DNA of 13,123 nt from Clostridiales bacterium. GTDB taxonomy: Bacteria; Bacillota; Clostridia; Oscillospirales; Oscillospiraceae. How positions within the stretch are numbered: the first letter of the stretch is position 1; every line of letters starts with the position of its first letter. Positions 1-6,078 of the stretch are shown one piece after another. The stretch spans positions 1-13,123 of the forward strand of contig DYBL01000036.1 of the NCBI GenBank assembly GCA_019418625.1. The letters run 5' to 3'. The position numbers and the translations under genes were made by a program. Below the pieces are notes generated by a model, which was given only the letters and a program-made list of their open reading frames with translations, did not search any database and was not told where the DNA came from.

Positions 1-315
1 GTTGCCTGGTAGACAGGAGTAATCCCACACCCCCAGGCCCAGACACACGTTGAGCACCAGTCCCGCCGCCAGCTCCGCCGCTGTCACCAGGGCCGCGCAG
101 GCCGCCGCCTGGAGCCACAGGGGAACTTCCCAGGGCAGCTGTTCCCCGCATCGCTCCACGGGGATGCACAGCAGCATCGCCAGCACCAGCATGGTCCAGG
201 AGATTCGCTCCGGCTCCCCCGTGATGGTCTTGTACGCCACCTCCAGGAGAAAATAGACAGTGCCGCCCCAGGTCCACAGGAGCATGGAGAGCACCCAGCG
301 CCCGGCCCGGCTCAT
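1..315 (-). CDS. Small multi-pass membrane protein, CmpB-like (putative ABC transporter permease family), N-terminal part
   Basis: The first 105 residues are visible; the frame is still open at the left edge. It starts MSRAGRWVLSMLLWTWGG with a membrane helix (about 7-24), followed by a second helix around ISWTMLVLAMLLCIPVE (about 38-53) and a third around LQAAACAALVTAAELAAGL (about 68-92). After this comes VCLGLGVWDYSCLPGN; the WDYS-x-x-P-x-N element at the end of a helix is the signature of the CmpB-type family (PF06541, named putative ABC transporter permease, real function unknown). ATG 315 overlaps the upstream stop (ATGA) with GGAGGT six bases before it. Being in the late operon after the fibres, it could act at lysis like a holin or alter the host membrane; both are guesses. 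Stop and C-terminus lie outside the window. Confidence 0.78.
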   Translation of the reverse strand, partial: MSRAGRWVLSMLLWTWGGTVYFLLEVAYKTITGEPERISWTMLVLAMLLCIPVERCGEQLPWEVPLWLQAAACAALVTAAELAAGLVLNVCLGLGVWDYSCLPGN

Positions 316-779
316 ATGGTCACCTCCACACTGGAATAGTCAATTACGATGGCCCGCACCTCTTGCGCCGTGGCGGCGGCGTAAATGGCAGTTTTGATGC
401 TTTCCTGGTATCGGCGGTACGGGTAGACATAGGTGGAGATGGCCATAGACAACGCCAGATACTCGTCCAATTCAAACGGCCGGCAAACCTCCTTTTGCGC
501 GTGCCATTCCAGTGGTGCCGTCTGTTCGGCAAGCTGCGCTGCCTGGTACTGCATCAGATTCAGGGCCATTTCGTTCTGATCCTGCTCTTCCACGCCGTAC
601 TGCTTGCCATCCGTCCATGTTAGGGGGTGAGAGGCCAGCCAGGATGCGAGAGCAGCTTTGTTTTCCTCTTGGCGGGCGGACTGGAGCTGATCCAGAGAAA
701 TAGATCTGTCTGCCGCTTCCCACGCCGCAATTTCCTCCGGGGTAGCATCGCGATAAACGCCGTTATCATAAACTCTCAT
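312..779 (-). CDS. Fibre accessory protein B (homologue of protein A)
   Basis: A 155-residue protein following the collagen-like fibre gene by four bases. It begins MRVYDNGVYRDATPEEIAAW, an opening often seen in small proteins after fibre genes of Firmicute prophages (XkdW-like place), then a helical Gln/Glu/Ala-rich region. From about residue 35 it matches the C-terminal 120 residues of accessory protein A: HPLTWTDGKQYGVEEQDQ, then VCRPFELDEYLALSMAI, TYVYPYRRYQES and the final AIVIDYSSVEVTI. It probably assists folding or attachment of the fibre before it, as a fibre assembly chaperone would; this is inference from position and pairing. Its last codons again carry GGAGGT, six bases before the ATG of the next gene, which overlaps its stop (ATGA). 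Confidence 0.75.
   Translation of the reverse strand: MRVYDNGVYRDATPEEIAAWEAADRSISLDQLQSARQEENKAALASWLASHPLTWTDGKQYGVEEQDQNEMALNLMQYQAAQLAEQTAPLEWHAQKEVCRPFELDEYLALSMAISTYVYPYRRYQESIKTAIYAAATAQEVRAIVIDYSSVEVTI
322..327 (-). promoter_or_regulatory. Shine-Dalgarno inside accessory gene B, for the membrane-protein gene
   Basis: GGAGGT lies in the final Val-Glu-Val codons, six bases before ATG 315. Same motif, codons and spacing as at the end of accessory gene A. Confidence 0.8.
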
Positions 780-783
780 ATAC

Positions 784-2025
784 TTACCTTCCCCAAACCA
801 TCAGCCTTGTGTTAGCTGGCCAGTTACCCTGAAAATACAATTTTAGAGTTGTATAGAATTCATATGGATTTTCTGTTAAAACCGGAGTTGTGGAATAGAC
901 GTTGTTGGAAGGGCTTGACATTTTTTGAGCGATGCTGCCGTTTGATGTTTTCTCCATGCGTACTGCAACATCAGTGTTTTCAACGAAGTTGCTCAACCCA
1001 TAAATCTGGAACATATTAACATTGTCTTGATTTATGAAACGGATATAGTAGCTTATTGCATTTGGCACAGCTTTCCCGTAAAGATATACGTCTGTAAACT
1101 CAAACGGATTTCCTTGGGCATCCTGTGAAAAAACGAAATTTGTGGTATCTTCTGTTGGAGTAACATCTGCAATCAGCGTCCACTCACGCTTTGTTCCTCC
1201 ATCGGACGGCGCCGACCATCCTCCTGGCGTGAGCACATAGTTCGTCGGCACACCCTCAGTGGAGGGGACACCGGCACCGGCGGGGCCTTGTGGCCCTTCC
1301 GGTCCCTCCGGTCCAGCAGGACCAGGGTCACCTTGTGGTCCTTGGATGCCCTGCTCTCCCTGGTCTCCCTTTTGCCCCTGCGGGCCTTCCGGTCCAGGAT
1401 CTCCCTGCGGGCCAGGTTCCCCGGGATCGCCCTGGGGTCCCTGTGGGCCGGGATCACCCTGCGGACCTGGTTCTCCCTGCGGTCCCTGCGGACCTTGCGG
1501 TCCCGGCTCGCCCTGTGGACCCTGGGGCCCTTCCGGCCCCGGCGGCCCCTCTGCCACAGGCGGGAGCGGCAGGGAAGACTGTATGTAGGCTCCGCTGTCG
1601 ATGTCGTAGATCATCCAGTAGCCATCGTCTCCGGGATAGGGCGGGTTGGAGTTGAGGGTTTGGATCCTCTGCTCTACCTGCGTAAACTCAGACGGCACGG
1701 TGGGCCACTGCACGTCGCCGGAGAGGCTGGCGGGGATATGCGCAGTGATGGCGTTGGTATGGCGCACGACCTCTCCCTGGGTGCCCCGCAGCTGCAGGCG
1801 GTAATATCCGGCCACAGACAGCATCTCCGCCGTCAGGACCGCATACAGCCCTCCGTCCGCCTCCGTCAGCGTGATGATGTTGAGCTGATCGCCGCACTGG
1901 GTGAGCAGTGCCCACGTCCAGCCGGCCGGGATATCTCCTTCGATATCGATGCGGCGGGAAAGATTGTCATACTGGCGGGCGATCAGTCCGCCGGCTTTGA
2001 TGGTCCAGTTGTCAAATGTTATCAC
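784..2025 (-). CDS. Chimeric collagen-like phage baseplate/receptor-binding protein
   Basis: A 413-residue three-part protein. Residues 1 to about 105 resemble the N-terminal domain of BppU-type upper baseplate proteins (FDNWTIKAGGLIARQ, GYYRLQLRGTQGEVVRHTN), which would attach it to the tail. After a helix (FTQVEQRIQTL) and a WMIYDIDSGAYIQS linker, residues 160-249 are 30 uninterrupted Gly-X-Y triplets, rich in Pro, Gln, Glu and Asp, which should form a collagen triple helix and thus a trimer shaft. Residues about 278-413 form a strand-rich, jelly-roll-like tip (EWTLIADVTP, TDVYLYGKAV, TTLKLYFQG) ending in VWGR, as in many phage binding tips. Start is GTG 2025, six bases after GGAGGT. DNA of the tip is strikingly AT-rich compared with the first two parts. 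Receptor unknown. Confidence 0.85.
   Translation of the reverse strand: MITFDNWTIKAGGLIARQYDNLSRRIDIEGDIPAGWTWALLTQCGDQLNIITLTEADGGLYAVLTAEMLSVAGYYRLQLRGTQGEVVRHTNAITAHIPASLSGDVQWPTVPSEFTQVEQRIQTLNSNPPYPGDDGYWMIYDIDSGAYIQSSLPLPPVAEGPPGPEGPQGPQGEPGPQGPQGPQGEPGPQGDPGPQGPQGDPGEPGPQGDPGPEGPQGQKGDQGEQGIQGPQGDPGPAGPEGPEGPQGPAGAGVPSTEGVPTNYVLTPGGWSAPSDGGTKREWTLIADVTPTEDTTNFVFSQDAQGNPFEFTDVYLYGKAVPNAISYYIRFINQDNVNMFQIYGLSNFVENTDVAVRMEKTSNGSIAQKMSSPSNNVYSTTPVLTENPYEFYTTLKLYFQGNWPANTRLMVWGR
1279..1548 (-). repeat. Collagen-like Gly-X-Y repeat tract (30 triplets)
   Basis: The coding strand reads 30 consecutive 9-base Gly-X-Y units, mostly GPQ, GPE, GDP and GEP, with a less regular central part (GQK GDQ GEQ GIQ). 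The DNA is a GC-rich imperfect repeat, so unequal recombination could change shaft length. Such tracts form triple-helical shafts in several phage fibres. Confidence 0.93.
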
Positions 2026-2615
2026 ACGGGTACCTCCACGGAGTCATAGTCCACCACAATGGCGTCCAGGGCCTCCAGTGTGGCGGCATCCCGCATGGCT
2101 ACCTCCTGGTGTTGTTGGTAGCTCACCAAGGCAGTGACGCGGGTCTCGATTGCAAAGGCCAGTGGGGACAACTCCTCGATTGTCCAGCTTTTGCACACGT
2201 CCCCGGTACTGTTCCAGGTCAAATCATAGGGGATGCCACTGCTCTTTTTGACATATGCAGAAAACAATTTACTGGTGAGCTGCTGCTGTTTTTCGGCGGT
2301 GATAGAATAATATTCTCCATCCGTCCATTGAAGCGGATGCGCCTCAAGATAGGATGCCAGATCAGTTTTACTCCGGGCGATCCGAGCCACCTTGATGGGC
2401 TCCAGATCCGGCTCCGGCATGGTTCCCGGCGTCAGCGCAGTCACGGTCATGATGCCGTCGATCTCCTCTGCCTCTACCTCCACAAAGGGGTAGGTGTCCG
2501 GCAGCGCCATCTCCTCCGGGATCATGGCCCAGCCCTCCGGGGGCGCCAGCCACGCGGAGGATTCCATATTGCGGTGCGCTCCGTTAGAAAGCGCGGAAAG
2601 TTCGATGATCTTCAT
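2022..2615 (-). CDS. Fibre accessory protein A (possible fibre assembly factor; XkdW position)
   Basis: A 197-residue protein without a firm family. The first 75 residues are acidic and proline-rich (SSAWLAPPEGWAMIPEEM, DGIMTVTALTPGTMPEPD). The last 120 residues are clearly homologous to the protein at 312-779: both share a HPLxWTDGxxY block, a VC-x-sF/wT-x-EL block and a final AxxAIVxDYxSVEV block. Each lies directly after a fibre gene, as tail fibre assembly chaperones do, so a role as a fibre chaperone or cap is reasonable but unproven; the C-terminal part also loosely recalls the DUF4376 type. ATG 2615 has GGAGG five bases away. The last codons contain GGAGGT, which serves the next gene, and the stop overlaps that GTG start by four bases. 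Confidence 0.75.
   Translation of the reverse strand: MKIIELSALSNGAHRNMESSAWLAPPEGWAMIPEEMALPDTYPFVEVEAEEIDGIMTVTALTPGTMPEPDLEPIKVARIARSKTDLASYLEAHPLQWTDGEYYSITAEKQQQLTSKLFSAYVKKSSGIPYDLTWNSTGDVCKSWTIEELSPLAFAIETRVTALVSYQQHQEVAMRDAATLEALDAIVVDYDSVEVPV
2032..2037 (-). promoter_or_regulatory. Shine-Dalgarno inside accessory gene A, for the collagen-like fibre GTG start
   Basis: GGAGGT lies in the Val-Glu-Val codons near the end of the accessory gene, six bases before GTG 2025. It decides this non-ATG start; the GTG also overlaps the upstream stop (GTGA), so translation is probably coupled. Confidence 0.8.
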
Positions 2616-2627
2616 GGTGTCCTCCTC

Positions 2628-3749
2628 TCAGCAGATGTAAAAGCCGTAATAGGTGTAACCTTCTTCGGCAAACCCATATCGGCCACCATAATAGGAAGTT
2701 GAATATTTACACGTCCAATAAACCGTCTTTCCGTCCAGCGACTTTTTCGCATAAAGTTTTGCATTGGTCGTTGATCCATATGGATCTCCAAGGCCAGTCC
2801 CCTCCGTGTATTCTGTCGTAAGCGGAGAGGTCAAAATGATCGTATTGGCATTTTCATCGGATGACCTCGTTGATGTCGTCGGATAAAATGTACCGGTTGA
2901 GTTTTCTTTTCGCATCAGGACTCCGACCATCAGAATCGGCTTATCTGCTGTAACAGATACACCTCCGGCATTGATGTCACCTTCATAGGTTCCTGTCCCC
3001 ATATAGGAAAACAGGTGAACCTCCGCTTTCCCGGCCAGCTCCGCCTCTGTTACCAAGCTGGCCCATTGATCTTTTGCAAACCGGTATGCGAGTTTCTTAT
3101 TTGCGTAGTTGGCCAAAAAATCCAGGGAATATGCTATGTTCCCCGTGAAAAAACGGATGAAGGCATTTCGGTTCTGTGGCCACCCATCCGGCAATCCAGA
3201 TACACCATCCTTATTTGTAAGGGCGATAAGCAGTTTTTCCGGCATATCATCAAGATTCGCGTAGGTATTCATTGTAAGTCCAAGTGCATTTAACTGCTCC
3301 GCCGTCACGCCATGAGGGTTGCTCTTGTTGTTTACATGATTCGACAACTCATCGGCAGTAACAAGCCTCACCCAGCCTTTGTTGCCGCTATTGGTAATCT
3401 GCAACTTCCAAAGTTCGTTACTGTTTACCGGGGCAGCATAGATTGCTCTTGTATATTCGCCTCCAGAAGGGACTCTTGTATCCGCCCACACGATCACATT
3501 CCAGTAATCCGACCGCGGGAATCCTGTTGCAGGCGGAGAAACCCCGTAAAATCCGCTGGGCCGCTTGGCAAGGAGTTCATCCAGCGTAGTAATTGAACCG
3601 TTGTCCGACGAGTCCACTGCCTTTTTGGACACTGCCTCGTCGATCTTATCCCAGTTGTCGTTGAGCATGGTCTGGATGTTGAACGTGTCCGCTCCGTCCG
3701 CCACTGGGTCCTTTTTCAGCAGCTGCAGATGCTCTGTGTAGCTTGCCAT
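2628..3749 (-). CDS. Phage tail fibre protein with two knob-like modules (XkdV position)
   Basis: A 373-residue fibre that probably contacts the host surface. The N-terminal part (about 1-45) has KKDPVADGADTFNIQTMLN and NWDKIDEAV, a frequent start of clostridial phage fibres that anchors to the baseplate. Residues about 65-135 resemble a pyocin-knob-type module and end GWVRLVTADEL. A histidine/asparagine motif common in phage fibres follows (SNHVNNKSNPHGVTAEQL, about 136-152). A second knob-like module at about 157-240 ends QWASLVTEAEL, echoing the first. The distal end is rich in Thr, Ser and Tyr (YYGGRYGFAEEGYTYYGF) and is probably the receptor-binding tip. ATG 3749 is preferred over a TTG one codon earlier. 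The gene is more AT-rich than the baseplate genes, suggesting exchange. Host target is unknown. Confidence 0.85.
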   Translation of the reverse strand: MASYTEHLQLLKKDPVADGADTFNIQTMLNDNWDKIDEAVSKKAVDSSDNGSITTLDELLAKRPSGFYGVSPPATGFPRSDYWNVIVWADTRVPSGGEYTRAIYAAPVNSNELWKLQITNSGNKGWVRLVTADELSNHVNNKSNPHGVTAEQLNALGLTMNTYANLDDMPEKLLIALTNKDGVSGLPDGWPQNRNAFIRFFTGNIAYSLDFLANYANKKLAYRFAKDQWASLVTEAELAGKAEVHLFSYMGTGTYEGDINAGGVSVTADKPILMVGVLMRKENSTGTFYPTTSTRSSDENANTIILTSPLTTEYTEGTGLGDPYGSTTNAKLYAKKSLDGKTVYWTCKYSTSYYGGRYGFAEEGYTYYGFYIC

Positions 3750-4279
3750 CAAATTTTCCCTCCCGCAAATTGATTGAGCGGCGTCTTGTCCATCTCACCG
3801 ATGGTTTTGACCTGGTGGATATCCCGGATCAGGAGATACCGCAGCAGATAGTCAATGGGCAGGTGCGCCGGGATGGTGCTGGACAGCGCCGAGCGCAGTC
3901 CGTCCATATCCGCCGGCACGCCCAAGCTGCCCATAAAGGTAACCAAGATCCTGCCGCCCGTGAAGGAAACGGCCACCTCTCCGTTGCGCCAGGCGTCTGC
4001 CACCGCCTGGATGGTCTCGATGCTCACCTTGCCGCTGGAGCGGTATCGGGCAGCGAGCACGCTGCGCCGGCTCTCCAGGGTGGCTCCGGCGGGCGGAACG
4101 ATCCCGGCCAGGCGCTCCTCGATCTCCAGGGCCCAGGTGATGGTCTCCAGGGACAGCTGCGCCCGGATCTCCCGGGACGCCGCATTCTGCCCCTCCAGCA
4201 CGCCCAAAATAGCATCCGCCAGCGCCAGCACCCAGGGGTCCTGCCGGTACTGCTGCGGCAGATTACGCACCAGCTCCAT
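3749..4279 (-). CDS. xkdU: XkdU-like DUF2313 tail protein (P2 gpI-type)
   Basis: A 176-residue protein of the XkdU/YmfQ (DUF2313) family. Members lie after baseplate J proteins and link the wedge to tail fibres, comparable with P2 gpI. Family features are the N-terminal LPQQYRQDPWVLALADAI, a helix with LSLETITWALEIEERLAGI, a conserved central SRRSVLAARYRSSGKV stretch that ends in a helix (IETIQAVADAW), a strand pair (VAVSFTGGRILVTF) and IPAHLPIDYLLRYLL near the end. ATG 4279 follows GGAGGTGA and overlaps the J gene by 17 bases. The stop overlaps the fibre gene by one base (TGATG). The family call is strong, the linking role is inferred. Confidence 0.88.
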   Translation of the reverse strand: MELVRNLPQQYRQDPWVLALADAILGVLEGQNAASREIRAQLSLETITWALEIEERLAGIVPPAGATLESRRSVLAARYRSSGKVSIETIQAVADAWRNGEVAVSFTGGRILVTFMGSLGVPADMDGLRSALSSTIPAHLPIDYLLRYLLIRDIHQVKTIGEMDKTPLNQFAGGKI

Positions 4280-5324
4280 ACCGGATGCTCACCTCCCCCA
4301 GCGTGGCCACCTGCCGCTGCGCCACCGGCACATTGGCGGTGCCGCCGTTTACCGTCAGGTCCGCAAAGTCCTGGACCCCGTCTGCCCCCAGGATGGCCGC
4401 CGCGATCTGGGCATAGCTCACATAGTCCTGGGCGAAGGCGATGCCCTTGAGATAGGCCGCCACCGCGGCGCGGATGGCCTCGGTCACGGTCTCCTGCTCC
4501 GTCCCCGGCAGCGCCTGCACCGTAAGGGACAGCGTCAGCTCCACGGCCTCCGCCGCGCTGACATAGCAATACGCGCCGATGGGCGCCTCGCCCGCTCCCA
4601 GCCCCTGGCTGCCCGGGTCGATGTGGTCCTGGACCCGCCCCACAAGCTCCTCGTCCGCCGGCTGCCCGTCCACGTCGATGAGGACCACGTCCACGGTGTT
4701 GTCCCCATGGCCCAGCGGATAGATCTGCACGCCGCCCACGCCGGTGACCTCCAGGGCCCAGGCCCGATAATGATACTGATTGCCGCTGGTGGGCGGCGTC
4801 TGGAGCCGGAGGATATAGCGGTCATAATAGGCCGCATCGCTCTCGGCGTCGTAGCCGCCGGTGAGCGTGTCAGAATTGGACACCGACACGATGCCCGCGA
4901 TCTGCACCGGCATCATGGTGACGCTGCCGGCGGGCAGGTTGCCCACCTCTCCCGGCTGGATGCAGCGGATGGGCACCTCCCCGCTGCCGGTGATGTCCAC
5001 GGTGGCCGTGGCGGCAAACTGGATGCCGCCGGCGGACTCAAAGAGATCTCCCGCCTGTACGGTGCCGTTTCCCGTCACCTGCAGCACGCCCGAGGCGTAG
5101 GTGGGCGGATTGCGGACAAGGCCGGACCGGCTCTTGATGTAGCTGTCCAGCTCCTCCCCGGTGAGATTTGCCGGGTCCAGCCGGGCTGCCGTCGCCAGGA
5201 GATCTTCCGCAAAGCCCTCCATGGGGATGGAGGCCGCTGCCAGCAGGTCATAGGTGGGAAAGCCCACCGTTTTTTGATACTGCTCCGGCATGGCCGCGAG
5301 CATTTGATCGAGAATCTCAGACAT
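4263..5324 (-). CDS. xkdT: Baseplate J family protein (XkdT-like wedge)
   Basis: A 353-residue baseplate J/gp47/gp6-type wedge protein; copies of it form the outer ring of the baseplate and trigger sheath contraction. The N-terminus (MSEILDQMLAAMPEQYQKT) and the section GFPTYDLLAAASIPMEGF are usual for XkdT. The middle contains the family core: EAVGNLPAGSV-like GEVGNLPAGSVTMM, then GGYDAESDAAYYDRYILRL, in which the paired acidic-Ala-Tyr-Arg helix is diagnostic, followed by GNQYHYRAWALEVTGVGGV and VVLIDVDGQPADEELV. The C-terminus has the VSYAQIAAAILGADGVQDF element. ATG 5324 was chosen with GGAGGTG upstream; a frame start at 5387 would lie inside the XkdS-like gene. The stop overlaps the next gene by 17 bases. 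The call is very secure. Confidence 0.94.
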   Translation of the reverse strand: MSEILDQMLAAMPEQYQKTVGFPTYDLLAAASIPMEGFAEDLLATAARLDPANLTGEELDSYIKSRSGLVRNPPTYASGVLQVTGNGTVQAGDLFESAGGIQFAATATVDITGSGEVPIRCIQPGEVGNLPAGSVTMMPVQIAGIVSVSNSDTLTGGYDAESDAAYYDRYILRLQTPPTSGNQYHYRAWALEVTGVGGVQIYPLGHGDNTVDVVLIDVDGQPADEELVGRVQDHIDPGSQGLGAGEAPIGAYCYVSAAEAVELTLSLTVQALPGTEQETVTEAIRAAVAAYLKGIAFAQDYVSYAQIAAAILGADGVQDFADLTVNGGTANVPVAQRQVATLGEVSIRYGAGA

Positions 5325-5751
5325 CCATCTGCACCTCCAGCGTCTCGTCGGTATATAGCTCCGCTGTAAATTCCACATGGCACACACGCCCGCGCCGCTC
5401 CACGGAGAAATCCCGCAGCGTCCGCACCGCCGGGCAGAAGGACGCCGTCTCCCGGACGTTGCGCTCGATCTCCGCCGTAATGAGGCCGGAGGGCAGCTTG
5501 CTGCCCAGCATCTCCCGGTCCACGCCCAGCTTGGTCTCGCCCGCCGTGCGGTAGATGGGCACGCGGTCGATCCGCTGGCGCAGCATCAGGTCAAACCACT
5601 GCCGCACCGCCTCCCGGCCCGTCCGCTCCACCAGAGCGCCGTCCACGAGCAAAAAGCGGTTCGTTTCGCTGTCAAAGGCCGGCACCCGGCCGATGGTGTC
5701 CCCGGTCTGGGGCGGAAGCTCCGCCGGGATCAGGGGAAACATGTCTGCCAT
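5317..5751 (-). CDS. xkdS: XkdS-like DUF2634 baseplate wedge protein (gp25/gpW-like)
   Basis: A 144-residue XkdS-type (DUF2634) protein, related to T4 gp25 and P2 gpW, which starts sheath assembly and connects sheath to wedge. Visible family features are the proline-rich N-terminus (MFPLIPAELPP), a central helix with paired arginines (REAVRQWFDLMLRQRIDRVPIY in full, a conserved helix-turn-strand typical for the gp25 fold), and a later EIERNVRETA helix followed by two antiparallel strands (RTLRDFSVERRGRVCHVEF). It lies between XkdR-like and baseplate J-like genes, as in PBSX. ATG 5751 follows GAGAGGTGA, and the last eight bases overlap the next gene. Confidence 0.87.
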   Translation of the reverse strand: MADMFPLIPAELPPQTGDTIGRVPAFDSETNRFLLVDGALVERTGREAVRQWFDLMLRQRIDRVPIYRTAGETKLGVDREMLGSKLPSGLITAEIERNVRETASFCPAVRTLRDFSVERRGRVCHVEFTAELYTDETLEVQMDV

Positions 5752-5755
5752 GCGC

Positions 5756-6070
5756 TCACCTCTCCTTGATCTGCTCGCCCGGCTCCGCCAGGCGGCCCAA
5801 AATCACCACGGTTTTCCCCATCCAGCCGCACAGGACCCGGTCTCCCACCGTCCATTTCTCCAGGTAAAGATGGCCGTCCGATGCGCTGCGGTAAAAGCCC
5901 TGGGCGCAGAAGAGCACCTGCAGCGGCGCCGGCGGCGCCATGACCTCTCCGCCGTACAAGGAGACGGTGAGGGGCGCCGCTGAGACCACGGTCCCCTCCG
6001 TCAGCTCCGGCTGCTTGCCCTGGGGGAGCCTGCGCAGCTCCCTGGCCAACTGATGATCCAGTCCGCTCAT
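5756..6070 (-). CDS. xkdR: XkdR-like DUF2577 baseplate protein
   Basis: A 104-residue protein of the XkdR (DUF2577) type. These small OB-fold-like proteins sit at the tail tip beside the hub and probably form part of the spike base. The pattern fits: an N-terminal helix (LDHQLARELRRLPQG), strand-rich middle (GTVVSAAPLTVSLYGGEV), and near the C-terminus KWTVGDRVLCGWMGKTVVILGRL, in which the GDRVL motif is the most conserved part of the family. The start at ATG 6070 has AGGAGG four bases away, next to the hub stop TAG; an ATG at 6127 lies inside the hub gene and is rejected. Its last codons (GAGAGGTGA) carry the ribosome site for the next gene. Order Q-R-S-T-U supports the call. Confidence 0.82.
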   Translation of the reverse strand: MSGLDHQLARELRRLPQGKQPELTEGTVVSAAPLTVSLYGGEVMAPPAPLQVLFCAQGFYRSASDGHLYLEKWTVGDRVLCGWMGKTVVILGRLAEPGEQIKER

Positions 6071-6078
6071 AGTGCCTC

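Noticed and set aside
1259..1588. A plus-strand frame rich in Gly-Pro-Cys repeats, seeming a second collagen-like protein
   Set aside because: It is the reverse complement of the Gly-X-Y tract; Gly/Pro codons (GGN/CCN) mirror each other. The minus-strand gene has the ribosome site and flanking domains.
2628..2760. Tyr/Gly-rich fibre C-terminus as a diversity-generating retroelement variable region
   Set aside because: No second near-copy (template repeat) and no reverse transcriptase were found in the window, and the end lacks a clear C-type-lectin pattern.
3855..5369. A 504-codon plus-strand open frame antisense to the baseplate J and XkdU-like genes
   Set aside because: It lacks recognisable domains, covers two clearly identified minus-strand genes, and has the Arg/His/Gly-rich make-up expected from the antisense frame of GC-rich codons.
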